Shown: positions 20,896 to 33,130, numbered from the stretch's first letter. The stretch is DNA of 64,000 bases from Cannabis sativa (GCF_029168945.1 NC_083603.1:43710396-43774395); one strand, 5' to 3'. Notes: generated from the sequence alone by a model not told the origin. Made by a program: numbers and translations.

Positions 20896-22764
20896 TGTTG
20901 GGTTTTATGCCCTAAATAAAACTCTATTTCAATGTAATCTTGATTATTCAATATCAATAAAGTAACAGAAGTATTTTTCATTCATTTGTGTATGTTTTGG
21001 TTCACTTAATCAAATTGTTTGTCTGTTTGATTTATAAATTCATCCAAACCTCTTTCACATACTTGATCACGTTTATTGTGTTGTCAACACAGTGGAAAGT
21101 AAACATGACTATGTGAATAAAGGATTCCTAGATTTATCAGAACACTGGGTTTTACTGATATGACAATCTACAACAGAGTTTACTTGCATTTGGAGAAATG
21201 CTATGTTCTTTCCAGAACGTTGGTTAAAGTAAAGCTCAGGTTGGATGCATGGAGTATGCATTGGAATGGACATATATTGAACTTTGAAATAGATTTATAA
21301 AACTTACCGTAATATCTATTCAATTCAATATCACTAAGTTGATCCTAGATCACATGATCGAAATCCTGATATGGTTAGGCTTAATCTCAAGAGTGTTATT
21401 CGTGTTCTTTGATTTGTTAGTTAAGCCTACTTTTGGGTCAGGGTGATACGTACATTTTGGGAACACGGTAGTGCGATTGAGTGAGAGCGCTAACATAAAT
21501 ATGGAATCTATAGCTTCTATCTGGCGAATAGTAAGCAAAGGGTGATTTCCTTCGAGCTTAACCAAACGAGATAAATGGTGGAGTACTCATTTCACTTAGG
21601 CGAAATATCATTTATCCAGGGTTAAGTGTTTTAAGGATAAAATACATTGTAGGGTGTTACGGTAATTAAGTCCCTTTACAGTGTAAATCATCCATATAGA
21701 GGATCATTGATCACATTAGGATTATAACAATGGATAACTAATAATGTGTCTATATGGTGGAACATATAGAACATTCTATATACTGAGAGTGCAAATCTAA
21801 GTTCTATGCGTTGATTCAACGAAGAGTTAATAAGTCAGTGAATTTAAGTAGTAAATTCTAGATCTGCTTATTGGAAGCTCGGATATATAGACGCATGGTC
21901 CCCCCACTAGTTGAGATAATATTACTCGTAAGACTCATTTAATTGATTTTAATTAATCAATTATAATTCTCAAGTTAGACTGTGTCTATTTGAGAATTTA
22001 TCACTTATTAAGGGCAAAAGAGTAAATAGAGATTTTGAAAGGCATATTTATTAATTAGGAAACTTTAATTAGTTTTATTATTAATAAATAAATGACAATA
22101 TATTATTTGATAATTAATTTTAATTATTAAATAATTAGAATTGACATTTATGTGGTTGAACAAAGGAATTGGCAGTTTTTGACAAAACATGAAACTATCA
22201 ATGTAGGAAAAGGAAAGTTGGAAAAGTGGCAAGCCTTGTTTCCACAATGCCTAGGCTGGCCACTATGCTTCCCTTTTCACATTGATTTTTCAATTTTTAA
22301 ATGTCAATTAATTCAACCATAGCCCTAGGTGGTCTTCTATAAATAGAAGGTAAAGGCTTCAGTTTTGAAGACACATTATTCTGACAGAATTTTCTCACTC
22401 AAAACTCTCTGAGCCGCCACCCTCTCTCTCTCTCTCTCTACCTTCTCTATTTCGAAATCTATGAGTGATAGAGTAGTGCCCACACACATCAAGTAATACC
22501 TCAATCATAGTGAGGAAGGATGTGTAGACTTCAGAAACAACAAAGAAGGACTATCGGGCTTAGATCTTGATTATACTCTGCGACATAAAGGAATCAAGGG
22601 TTAGAGATCTGAGTGGGAGGAGACATATATTCCGCTGCACCCAATGTAAGATTTCTGATACTTTTATGTGTTTAATTTTCCATCGTTTTAGAAATTCATA
22701 TTTAGGTTGTTAAATCAACATACTTGTGAGTAGATCTAAGTTCATGGTAAAATAACTTCCAACA
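20896..22764 (+). mobile_element. Solo LTR of a copia element (1869 bp)
   Basis: Starts TGTTGGGTTTTATGCCC and ends CTTCCAACA, with a perfect 5-bp duplication TAGTG at 20891-20895 and 22765-22769. It contains a TATA-like TATAAATA at 22338-22345 followed by a CT-rich stretch, as expected of an LTR promoter. There is no internal coding region. Its first 55 bp closely match the start of the LTR at 23508, so it belongs to the same or a closely related family as the fragment it interrupts. A solo LTR usually arises by recombination between two LTRs. Confidence 0.85.
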
Positions 22765-22769
22765 TAGTG

Positions 22770-23506
22770 ACCCAGTGATCCCCAAGAGATAAAAGATATG
22801 GGAAGATTTCTTTATATTTCAGCAGTTGAGAGTTTAATGTATGTTATGCTATGCACTAGACCAAACATTTGTTATGCAGTGAGAATTGTGAGCAGGTATT
22901 AGTCAAACTTAAGAAAGGAACATTGGACATCAGTTAAGCATATTCTGAAATATTTAAAGAGGATAAAGGCATATGTGTTAGTCTACAAAGGTGGTGCTTT
23001 AAATCCCGTAGGCTATATCGACTCAAATTTCTAGGCTTGTCTTGATGTCAGAAAGTCTACATCTGGGATGGTATTCACTATTGGGGTGGAACATTTGTTT
23101 GGAAAAGTGTCAAGCAATCCGCAATATCTGACTCTATTACGGAGGTCGAATACACAGCTGCCGCTAAGGTTGCTAAGTAAACAATCTGGCTAAGAAAGTT
23201 CTTCACAAAACTTTGTGTTATTTTAGGGATGGAAACCCACAAGTGTTACTTTGTGACAACACTGGTGCTATAACCATCAGTAAAGAGCCTCGAAGCCATA
23301 AGAGGAGTACACACATTGAGAGGAAGTGCCACATCATCAGAGAATATGTGGCAAGAGGAGACGTACTGGTATAAAAGGTTAATACTGAAGACAACCCAGC
23401 CGACCCATTCACCAAGACTTTGACCGAGACTGCATTTAAAAAGCACAAAGAGAATTTAGGATTAATTGAAATGTACTGATTGTTTTATATTAGTGCAAAT
23501 GAGAGT
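22770..23506 (+). pseudogene. Ty1/copia RNase H region, decayed
   Basis: Continues the fragment at 20678-20895. Frames with several stops and shifts give matches to copia RNase H: VMLCTRPNICYAV-like, HWTSVKHILKYLKR-like, STSGMVFTIG, and SHKRSTHIERKCHIIREYV-like. The purine-rich GTGCAAATGAGAG just before 23508 is the position of a polypurine tract. Non-functional. Confidence 0.8.
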
Positions 23507-23507
23507 T

Positions 23508-23570
23508 TGTTAGATTTTGTGCCCTAACTAAAACTATATTTCAATGTAATCTTGAATATTCACAGTGACA
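23508..23570 (+). repeat. Truncated 3' LTR start
   Basis: TGTTAGATTTTGTGCCCTAA follows the polypurine-like tract and resembles the start of the solo LTR at 20896. The similarity fades near 23565, so the LTR is truncated. Confidence 0.65.
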
Positions 23571-24169
23571 CCTAACAGAGCATTTTAAACAGAAGGGATA
23601 AATAATTAATAGAAGTGATGTTTGGAGGGTTTTACCACCAAAAATCAATTTATGTGATTAAGTGTCACTAATTATATAGTTGAGGTAGTTTAGCCGCTAA
23701 TATCTCAGTTTTTTTGTGACTAAACCCTCTCAACTATCATTCCACTTGTACTTAACCCTCTCAACTATCATTCCACTTACACTTAACCCTCCAAACTCAT
23801 ATATTTAAAAATTATAAAAATTATTTCAAAATTTATAATATATTTTTTTTATTTTTTAAATATTTTATTTTATAATTTTAATATGAATTTTGAAATAATA
23901 ATATTAAGTTTCCCAATATAAACGTGACACATGTACATGTGTGAGTGAACACATAAGCAGTCTATAATAATATTTAAGCAGAACAAAATTTTAGTTAGAT
24001 ACGAGTAAAATAATAATTGAGAGAATTTAGTGCCAAAAACTAAAAAAAAAATAAATAAATAAGATCATGTATTTTAGATTAAAAAAAAAAAAAATTAGCA
24101 TAGAAACTCCATATATTATAAAACCAAACTATTTAAATTGGTACAAACATTCCTTCTAAGTAAAGTTAA
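23571..24169. repeat. Spacer with 31-bp tandem repeat
   Basis: Between about 23724 and 23790 there are two near-perfect 31-bp units (ACCCTCTCAACTATCATTCC...) plus a partial third. The rest of the interval is AT-rich with no gene seen. Confidence 0.6.
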
Positions 24170-24240
24170 ATAATAGATTAGGTGAAAACCTCTCTCTCTG
24201 CCTCCGACACCAACTTCTCCGATCATTTTCATTCCCGCCG
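24170..24240 (+). other. Probable 5' UTR exon of the INH3-like gene
   Basis: A CT-rich stretch typical of plant leaders ends CCCGCCG before the donor GTAAATTTCT at 24241. The acceptor TAATTGCAG ends at 26480, 84 bp before the ATG. The transcription start is not determined. Confidence 0.55.
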
Positions 24241-26480
24241 GTAAATTTCTCATTTCTATTTCCTTACTATGATTCGTGTATATTCCTCTTTGATAGATTA
24301 CTATTGCAATTTCCGTAATCTATCTGTTGAATCCAAGACCTAGATTTTGGGCTTTCTTATTTCTGGTCAAGGGTTTTCATTTTTGGTTTGGCTTTCTTAA
24401 TGGCTTTATCTGATTTTTTTGGTTTTTGGTTGTTTATAGCTTTGATCGTATCTTTTTATGGTGGCTGGGTTTTATGTTTAAATAAGTAATGAAATATGCC
24501 TTAATCAGGAATAAATTAGGGTATCTGTTTCTGAACAGGAAAACTATGGAGTTTGTCATAGTCCACAAGCTTTTATTTTTCTTTTGAGAAAACATAAATG
24601 ATGAAAAAAGTTTTTATGGTAAACTATTGATACTAGGGAAAATTTTATATATGATCAAATCAATTCAATCAACCAGATTCCTGAAGTACTAAAACTAAAA
24701 CCAGAAACTAACAACTGATTTGTCATTTGTCTCAAGGGATTGAGTGATCATTTATGAATTGTTAGAAATTTACCTCCAACAGAATCTGGGTTGTAGATCT
24801 CTAAATTGAAGATTGAACTAGTTTAAATTATAGTGTTCTTGTTTGATAGATTTTGTTTGAGTATTCTTGAGTTTTTGTTAGTTTCTGGTTTGGTTTTAGC
24901 ACTTGATTTAGATGTTATCTAGTTAGCCGAATTTGAAGCAAACTTAATTAGAGGGGAGGAACATAAACTTTATGCAAAGAGCAATAGATCTATCTAATAT
25001 CCTCTTTATGATCCCTATTGCTATTTAAAAATTATTTTAGAGAAAACAAAAGACGGAAGAAAATTTTCAACAATCACTTAACAACAATGCTCTATACAAT
25101 TATTCAAAAGAAGAAAGAAATGTCTGTTAGGCTAATTAATTTGAATGAAATCTCAAAATCTCGATAAAGGGGAAGCATAAAACATTCTTAACTTGCTCTG
25201 AAGTTGCCATTACTATGTACATGCCAAACTCATTCTCTACTTGGTGCAGCTCTCCATATCATATTTAAAGTCCCCACAATTTCTTTTCCTAACATATGAA
25301 TTATAAGCTCAAGAATATAGTTGATCAGTTATTGCATAGGTGGTGCCCAAATCTAACTGAAGAGAAAGAACTGTGTAGTATACCTATGTTGTGGCAAATG
25401 CTGACATATTTACTATTCTATTTTTCCTTCTTCCTTACATCTCTGTTCAACTCTGTTCACTATGTTGATTGAGGCATTATGTATATTTAGTAATCTATCA
25501 TCTTATTTATTTCCACAATAACACCGTTTCAGTATTTATTTCAGAACGATTATTGCACATGAATACTGTGATAAGAGAATATTGGTTTTTATTTTAATAA
25601 CATAATTTGCAGAAACTGGTTCTTGTACATATATATAGGCACAGAAATGTGAGTAACATATAAATTCTTTTCATTAAATTAATATCATCATCTCGGTATA
25701 GACAATGTGATGTATAAGTATATAATATTTAGGTCTTAACTGTAGCTTCTGAAAGATTTTGAGCTAAACCAATCACAATGATGTCTCCTTCTTCTAGATT
25801 AGTACTATGGTGTGATTTCAATTTTAATGTTATTGCTGTAGTATGGTGTGATGTTTATTTCTTATACTGGTTATATTAAGACCTGTTTATAATTCAATAT
25901 TATGTAATATATGGTACTTTTTTCATTTATTTTCTTGAAAATTTACATTTAAGCTTGAAAAGTTTATACTGATTTATAAAAACTGAATCAATGCAATTCG
26001 TAATTGTATGGGACGATGAATTGAATTGGTTGAGCCTAAAAAGCTTGAATTAGATTAGATGAGCACTCATATACTGTAGTGTAGCTATTGTTATGTAAAT
26101 AGCTAGGAGAAACTCGAACATATCAGACCTTGTTTGTAAGAATTTGAGCTGCACCTGCTGGATTTCAGCAGCTTTGATATTATAAGCTTTGGAATGTCAA
26201 TAAATTCATCCAGAGTTGTTTCTATTAGTTCATATGAAATATAAGGAAGAAACTTTAATGTTAGGCTATAGTATATCTGCAAGTAGCTAGGTGATCTGAG
26301 GATTAAGCTATAAGGTCATAATGAGTTTGATTAATTCTATGCACATAATTATATTCTTAGCAAAATATGCATTTTGTGAAGCTTACAACATAAAACTTTA
26401 CGAGATTTTTTGAGGTTTCATTTCACTATTATAGGTTAATTGATTTTGCTGAGAATAGATTCTCGATTCCATAATTGCAG
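24241..26480 (+). other. Long 5' UTR intron of the INH3-like gene
   Basis: A donor GTAAATTTCT at 24241 and an acceptor TAATTGCAG ending at 26480 delimit a T-rich intron of 2.2 kb. No separate gene was seen inside. Alternative upstream or internal exons cannot be excluded. Confidence 0.5.
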
Positions 26481-26564
26481 ATTGCCATTTGTCACTGAAG
26501 TATAGGAGGAAAGTCCCATTTTCAATACAAAGAAGTAAGAACAGAAGAGACAAATCTTAACATC

Positions 26565-26912
26565 ATGGCTAGACCTGCAAGCTCCGCCACCAGAGCAGCA
26601 GTAGCATCGTCATCTGCCACCGTTACAACAACCGTTACGCTGGAGAAACCCGAAGAATCCACGTCTTCTTCTTCTTCTTCTTCTCAGCCGCAGACTCTAA
26701 CAATTCGCCTTAACCGAAAGAAGAAGCAAGTAACTTGGAAAGAGGGGACTGTGGACAATGAGTTTATGCAAAAGAAAAGTTCCAAAAAGTGTTGTATATT
26801 CCACAAGCAAAAGCCGTTTGACGAGGACGACAGCGATCAAGAAGATGAAGATCACCATCTTCACAACAATGACAGCAAGGGATGTTGCTCCAAAGATCAT
26901 GATCAGTTGTAG
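26565..26912 (+). CDS. INH3: Protein phosphatase 1 inhibitor-3 (PPP1R11/Ypi1 family), 115 aa
   Basis: Role: a small, largely disordered regulator that binds the catalytic subunit of type-1 protein phosphatase, mainly nuclear in other species. Seen: the family core LNRKKKQVTWKEGTVDNEF at about residues 49-67, containing the RVxF-type docking motif (QVTW), followed by the conserved KKSSKKCCIFHK cysteine-rich motif. The rest is low complexity: a serine/threonine-rich N-terminus and an acidic, histidine-rich tail ending GCCSKDHDQL. The coding part is a single exon, as usual for this small family. The ATG context and family length (about 110-120 aa) support the start. A long intron appears to lie in the 5' UTR. 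The symbol follows the Arabidopsis homologue. Confidence 0.9.
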   Translation: MARPASSATRAAVASSSATVTTTVTLEKPEESTSSSSSSSQPQTLTIRLNRKKKQVTWKEGTVDNEFMQKKSSKKCCIFHKQKPFDEDDSDQEDEDHHLHNNDSKGCCSKDHDQL

Positions 26913-27009
26913 CTTTCTTTGAATTGTGTATGTAGAATTATCTGAGTGATTAATTTTTGGGATTTTGTTTGTAGATACTTTAATTTTGTACCTGAAAATA
27001 AATTGAAAA

Positions 27010-28095
27010 CAGAAAGAACACCAGTCAATGACTCATTGCTGCATTGTTGAACAGTTATATTTCTTATTTTTCAACATTCTGTCAGTGTCAACTTTTTATT
27101 AAATAGAGTTTTTAGTAAAACACTCCATTTAATTATTTTATTTTGTATGAAATACATATTTTTAACTTTTGTTTCTTTCTTTCCTTTCAAATTCTAACAA
27201 TAAAATTAAATCTACACTATTTAAAAAAATATATTTGAAAATAAGACTAAAAAGTTATAGAAATTAACACAAATAGATATGAAAGAAGCATTTTTTTTTT
27301 AAAAAAAAAAGTAGTAAAACTAAATTTTAAAAGTAAATTTAATATTAGAGTGGCTTATATAATTTATTGGAGTGTAAATGTAATATTTTTTTCAATCCTT
27401 TGAAAGATGTAGTGATGTACCTGTGTTTTTTTCTTTTAATTTTGTTAAATTATATTTTCTTAACTTAATTTTAGTAAAATAATTTTTTAATAATTTGATG
27501 AAGTAATTTTAGATTTTTATCGAACTATAATTTCACTTAAGAAATATTTTGTAAATGGCCACAAACAAATTTAGCTTCTCTGGTTATTTTATTGGCAAAA
27601 CGATAATTTGCTTGTTAGTCTTGGAGACAAGATAACAATTTCTATGGAGCACCCTTTTGAGTTTTGGAGAATGATTTTAAAATAGTTATCAAAGCTCTAA
27701 AAGGGAACTTGCTTTAAATGAGGTACATATATTAATGTAATAGATTCTCTAATTTACTTTGAGTTGTAATTTTTTTACTCTTAAAATTTATAATTTTACG
27801 GCTCATAATATGACTAAATTAGCGTATGCTCAGAACTTTATTGTACGGTTGAGTTATCAACCATACTGAAAATCATTATTTTGTAATGACTTTGAGCTCT
27901 AATTTTCTTTTTATAAACCATTTTTTTTTAAAAAAAAAAACTATGACTTCAAATTTAGTTATATTAAAACATTATTTGATGGAAAAACTAAATTTAGAGT
28001 GTCAATTTAATCCATTTTATAAACACATAATTTAAATTTTCATTTAACACAACACAAGAATTAATCACATATAATCACGTTAAACTCAATACACC
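27010..28095. other. AT-rich spacer
   Basis: After the INH3-like 3' UTR (possible AATAAA-type signal near 26998) the sequence is AT-rich and nothing further was recognised. Confidence 0.5.
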
Positions 28096-28130
28096 AATTA
28101 ATTTTTTTCAAATATATATTAACTCAATAC

Positions 28131-28182
28131 TTAAAGAGGCGTTAAGTTAGATTAAAGAGCAAGGTTGGTCGAAGATAATACT
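28131..28182 (+). pseudogene. LINE RNase H fragment, left part
   Basis: The reading EALS-stop-IKEQGWSKIIL is the middle of a LINE RNase H domain. It continues across the copia insertion into the segment at 32873, the shared target site being counted once. It starts abruptly near 28134, as expected for a 5'-truncated LINE. Confidence 0.7.
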
Positions 28183-28403
28183 AGTTGATTCTCATAAGCA
28201 GTATCACAAACAGAGAAAGAGAGAAAGAAGGAAAGGGAAAACAAGTGATCTTTTCATTTTTATGAAAGGAGATACAAGCAACATATATATACTGAAGAGA
28301 GAGCCCATAAGAGAGCTGAAACAACCTAACAGAAAAGCCTAACAACCTTAACTAACTCTGACAGTTAGTTGCTTAATCACAGCTATCACTAACTTCCTCA
28401 ACA
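28183..28403 (-). repeat. 3' LTR of the copia element (221 bp)
   Basis: It matches the LTR at 32652-32872 with 5 differences in 221 bp. In element orientation it starts TGTTGAGGAAG and ends ATCAACT. The target duplication ATACT is at 28178-28182. The last codons of the pol frame run into it (stop at 28373). Confidence 0.92.
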
Positions 28404-30568
28404 TGCCCCCTCAAGGTGTTCGGGAAGTATTCCATGGACAACTTGCTACACAGAAAATTAAATTTAGGAAATGTGAGGGCTTTTGTGAACATATCTGCAG
28501 GCTGCTCTTCAGAAGGTATATAAGAAACTTCGATTTGCTTGTTTAAAACAAGATCACGAACATAGTGCACATCCACTTCTATGTGCTTTGTTCTAGAGTG
28601 AAAAACAGGATTAGAGGCAAGCATTTGAGCTCCCTGATTGTCACACCAAAGTTTAGGCTTTTGAGGCAAAGTGAGCCCAAGTTCATTGAGAACTGATGTG
28701 ATCCAAACTAACTCTGTGGCAGTAGTAGATAAGGCCCTGTATTCTGACTCAGTGCTCGATCTAGACACTGCTTTTTGTTTCCTGGAAGCCCAAGTAATTA
28801 AATTGCCTCCTAACATAATACAAAAACCAGTAACCGATTTCCTGTCAATGATGTCACATGCCCAGTCGGCATCAGAAAATCCCTCCAGAGAAAGCCACTT
28901 AGCTGGTTTAAAAACAAGACCCCGATTTAATGTTCCATGAATATATCGTAGAACCCTCTTGCAAGCACACCAGTGAGCTAGAGTAGGAGATTGCATATAC
29001 TGACTTAATTTATTAACAGCAAAAGATAAGTCAGGCCGAGTGAGAGTCAAATATTGCAAAGCACCTACAGTACTTCGATAGAGTGTGGGGTCTGAGAAAT
29101 CATCACTAGGTGTTGTAGTTAACTTGTAGCCAGGGGTCATTGGAGTGGTACACGACTTAGAGTCCAACATATTTGTTTTCCTAAGAATGTTATGTGCATA
29201 TTTAGCTTGACACAGATGAAGTTGAGAACCTTGTCTTGAGACTTCAAAGCCTAAGAAGTAACTCACTGGTCCAAGAATCTTGAGGGCAAATTGTTGATTC
29301 AAATGAAGAATCAATTGTTGGATAGTAGTAGAATTAGCACCAGTGATAAGGATGTCATCGACGTACACAAGAACCAAAGTCAGTTGACTGTTTTTATTTT
29401 GAAAAAACAATGAACTGTCAGCAACTGAATTTGTGAATCCCCATGATTCCAAGACTTGTTTGAGCTTGTCATACCATGCCCTTGGTGCTTGCTTAAGCCC
29501 ATAGATAGCTTTATTTAACTTGCAAACATGATTAGGGTAGGTCTCATCTACATAGCCTTGAGGTTGATACATATAAACAGTTTGTTTGAGGTCTCCATTC
29601 AAGAAAGCATTGTTTACATCCAATTGTTGAATTTCCCAACCAAAAGTGACAGCAAGAGTGAACATAATTCGCATGGTGCTGGCCTTGACCACAGGACTAA
29701 AGGTATCAAAGTAATCCACTCCAGGTGTTTGCTGAAATCCTTTGGCAACAAGCCTGGCTTTGCATTTGTCCAAAGAACCATCTGCCTTCAACTTCTTCTT
29801 GTAAACCCATTTGTTCTCAACAATGTACATATCATCTGTGTAAGGTACAAGGGTCCATGTACCATTTCTTTTAAGAGCATAGTATTCATTATCCATAGCT
29901 TTATTCCACCTTGGTGATTGCAGGGCCTGTTTAACACTTTTTGGTTCACTAAAATCATCATTAGTCATAGTCAATTCAGCTGCTAAAATTTTTGGTTTAG
30001 TGATGCCATTTTTAGAGCGAGTTTGCATAGGATGTATGTTGGATATCTGTGTAGTGGCAGTGGGTAAAGCAGGGATAAGAGGCAGGTTAGAAGTATTAGG
30101 ATGGACATGTGTGGAATTAACACTGGTGGTATGATGACCAGAAAAGGGAGGGTATATAGGATGTGGGAAACCAGGAGGATGGGAATGAGATGCAAGAGAA
30201 GTGTTTGGTTCAGGGGTCATAGATGGTGTGATAGGATTCTGGTGTGTTGCTTGTGGCAGTGGCAGAAACTGAGGCATACAGATGTTGTTATCTGGTGTAG
30301 ATGTAGGAGTGGTAAATAGAGATTTGTAAGGGAAACAAGTCTCATCAAAGGTAACACTCCTACCAATATACAATCGGCCAGATGGATGTAAACATCGATA
30401 ACCTTTGTGAGCAGGGCTATAGCCTAAAAATAGACAAGCTGAAGTTTTGAAATTAAATTTGCTAGAGTTGTAAGGTCTGAGAAAAGGAAAGCAAACACAC
30501 CCAAAGACTTTAAGGAAGTTGTAATCGGGTCTGGTGTGAAAAAGAAATTGATAAGGGGTTGTATAATT
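28373..30568 (-). pseudogene. Copia pol, C-terminal part: end of integrase, reverse transcriptase, RNase H
   Basis: The frame is open from just after the stop at about 30569 down to 28373. Seen: a copia reverse transcriptase (KWVYKKKLKADGS, LDVNNAFLNGDL, YGLKQAPRAWY, catalytic YVDD in LVYVDDILITG) and RNase H (GFSDADWA, STESEYRAL, LWCDNQGA, HSRTKHIEVD). The C-terminus EEVSDSCD is encoded by the first bases of the 3' LTR. It is cut off from the upstream part by a nonsense codon, so it is called a pseudogene although the domain itself looks undamaged. Confidence 0.9.
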
Positions 30569-32630
30569 TCATTTTTGAATAGGTAATCTATTGATTAGAT
30601 AGGCTGCAGAGGTGACAGCATCCCACCAAAACTTTAAAGGTAAATCAGCTTGGGCTAAGAGAGTGAGAGCCATCTCAGTGAGATGTCGATGCTTTCGCTC
30701 TGCTTTCCCTTGCTGTTGATGGGTGTGTGGGCAGGGATGTCTGAACACAAACCCGAGTTTAAGTAACACAGGTTTGAGGGGGCGATATTCACCACCCCAA
30801 TCAGCTTGTAGGGTCTTAATCTTGCATCCAAATTGCCTCTCGACATATGCATTAAATTGCAGGAAAATGCTGGGAGTATCAGACTTAAGTTTGAGGGGAA
30901 AAACCCAAGTATATCGTGTAAACTCATCAAGAAAATGTATATAATACTTGTACCCTTCTGTTGAGGGCTCATGAGAGGGCCCCCATAGATCTGTATGGAC
31001 TATATCAAAGGGAGCTTTGGGCATATTTGCAGAGGAATGAAAGGTAAATTGGTGTAATTTGCCAAGTTGACAAGCATTACAAAAATCAATGGTGGAATTG
31101 GAAATGTGCAAATGACTAAGAATTTTACTCAAAACATGTTTATTAGGGTGGCCAAGTCTTTTGTGCCAAAGATTTACAACAGATGAATCTTTATTACAAG
31201 TATTCGAATGAGAGCTAGTAACACTCGGTTGTGTCATGAAGACTTGAGCTGAAGGGGAAGGCTTGGTTCTACAAGAAGTGTTTTGGGCAGTAGACTGATT
31301 TTGGAGATGGTATAGTCCATCTTTAAGAGTGCCCTGAAGAAGATGCTTCTTCGAATCCTTGTCCTTGACAAAACAAAGATCAGGTGTAAATTCAATGGTT
31401 ACATCATTGTCTTTGGTAAATTGGGAAATGCTAATAAGGTTCTTGGAAATGGCAGGCACATGTAAAATATTTTTAAGATAAAGAACTCTATCAGCAGTAA
31501 ATGAACTATGACCAATGTTAGAAATGTGAAGTTTAGAGCCATTACCTACTACCATCTTTTCTTTGCCTTTGTAAGATGTTCTCTGCAGGAGATTGGTGGC
31601 ATCTGGTGTAACATGATTTGATGCCCCACTATCAAGATACCAGCCATCATCGGGAGGAGCTGCAGAGAAGGCAACATTAGCTTGGGGATTTGATTCAGTG
31701 GGAGGGGAGACATTGTCATCAAGCCCTGTGAAACTAACATCAAAGCGTCGATAGCAGCGCTGTACAGTGTGGCCAGATCTACCACACAATTGACAAATCA
31801 CTCGAGAGTTACTCGAGTGCCCTCTACCTCTAGAGGCTCCATTGCCTCTGCCTCTGCCACGGTTGGAATTGTTCGAGTTACCAGAGGTAGGGGGTCGACT
31901 GGTCTGGGAATAGCCAGTTGACTGTGACTTCTTGACTTGAGTAAGGTGAGCTTGAGGTGCATTGAGATCCAACAAGGCTGTAGATTGAGTTAACTCAAGA
32001 CGCATTTCATGATTTTGTAACATAAACTGCACTTCTTGAAGAGTGAGTTTATCTTTAGAGGTCAAATTGACCACAACAGATTCGTACTCATGGCCAACTC
32101 CAGCAAGAACATACAAGATTAATTGTTCTTCAGAGACCGAATTTCCAGCAGCTCGAAGACCATCAGCATAGCCTTTCATCTTGAGCATATACTCATCAAT
32201 GGACAGAGATCCTTTCTTTGTGTTTTGGAGGAGAGACATGAGATGAATCATGCGAGCCTTGGAGCGAGTATTGAATAATTGCTCCAATGTTTCCCAGATA
32301 TCAGCAGCCGATTCACAATGCACAATATGACCAATCATTGGTTCAGAAATCGATGACATAAGCCAAGATAAGAGAAATTGATCCAGACGCATCCAAGTAT
32401 GAAAATCAGGATTACGTACCATAGTAGAAGAACCAGGAGACTCTGGTACGGTTAGATTGGGTCGTGGATGTCTTCGGAGTAAGATATCTTCAAGATCGTG
32501 AGCTCTAATGGAAGGAAGCACCTGCGACCGCCAAAAAAAAATAGTTGCTTCGATCTAATCTTAATGGAGGTAAGAACATGGTGGTTGGAACCACAGTAGG
32601 ACTGTAGAAGGTATTTGCAGAGATCGCCAT
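30569..32630 (-). pseudogene. Copia gag-protease-integrase, with frameshift
   Basis: A start codon at 32630 opens gag, but the frame is disrupted in a run of nine A on the plus strand at 32534-32542; the longest frame resumes at 32521. Seen: gag (FHTWMRLDQFLLSWL, DIWETLEQLFNTRSKARM), zinc knuckle CQLCGRSGHTVQRC, aspartic protease WYLDSGASNHVT, pre-integrase LWHKRLGHPNKHVL, and an integrase core (DIVHTDLWGPS, ADWGGEY). It ends at a TGA at about 30569-30571, before the integrase C-terminal region continues in the same frame. Both lesions are simple and recent-looking. Confidence 0.9.
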
Positions 32631-32651
32631 GGTCGCCTGCTCTTGATACCA

Positions 32652-32872
32652 AGTTTATTCTCATAAGCAGAATCGAAAACAGAGAAAGAGAGAAAGAAGG
32701 AAAGGGAAAACAAGTGATCTTTTCATTTTTATGAAAGGAGATACAAGCAACATATATATGCTGAAGAGAGAGCCCATAAGAGAGCTGAAACAACCTAACA
32801 GAAAAGCCTAACAACCTTAACTAACTCTGACAGTTAGTTGCTTAATCACAGCTATCACTAACTTCCTCAACA
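32652..32872 (-). repeat. 5' LTR of the copia element (221 bp)
   Basis: Partner of 28183-28403, flanked on the right by ATACT (32873-32877). Its end in element orientation is ATAAACT followed directly by the primer-binding site. Confidence 0.92.
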
Positions 32873-33130
32873 ATACTAAAAACAGATAGTCTTTTCACAG
32901 TCCAAGCGGTTCGTAGTGAACTCATTATGAATTCTATTTTTGATTTTCTAGTTCGTGATTGCCAAGTTCTCCTTTCTTCTTTAAATTATGTTGATTTAAA
33001 ATTTATTAAACGGTCTGCCAATTGTATTGCTCACTTTGTTGTTAGGGGCTCTCAATTCTTGCCTAACTGGCTCTTTTTGTATTTAGATTCATCCATTTAA
33101 ATGAAGATTTTTTTATTTAAAAAAAAAAAT
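32873..33130 (+). pseudogene. LINE RNase H fragment and poly(A) tail, right part
   Basis: Reads KTDSLFTVQAVRSELIMNSI, then VDLKFIKRSANCIAHFVVRG and a stop, the C-terminal half of a LINE RNase H, followed by a short 3' UTR and an A tract at about 33120-33129. With 28131-28182 it makes one 5'-truncated LINE copy split by the copia element. The sequences around 28096-28130 and 33129-33161 are similar and may be its drifted target duplication. Confidence 0.8.

Larger units (their letters stand above)
28183..32872 (-). mobile_element. Ty1/copia LTR retrotransposon, nearly intact, 4690 bp
   Basis: Two 221-bp LTRs (97.7% identical by eye), a 5-bp duplication ATACT on both sides (28178-28182 and 32873-32877), a primer-binding site TGGTATCAAGAGCAGG next to the 5' LTR, and a polypurine tract (GAGGGGGCA) next to the 3' LTR. 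Domain order is gag, protease, integrase, reverse transcriptase, RNase H, which is copia. Coding is interrupted by a frameshift near 32534-32542 and an in-frame stop near 30569-30571. The high LTR identity implies recent insertion. The host site is an older LINE tail. Confidence 0.95.

Noticed and set aside
28671..28940. Plus-strand frame over the copia RNase H
   Set aside because: Antisense shadow of a well-supported copia domain.
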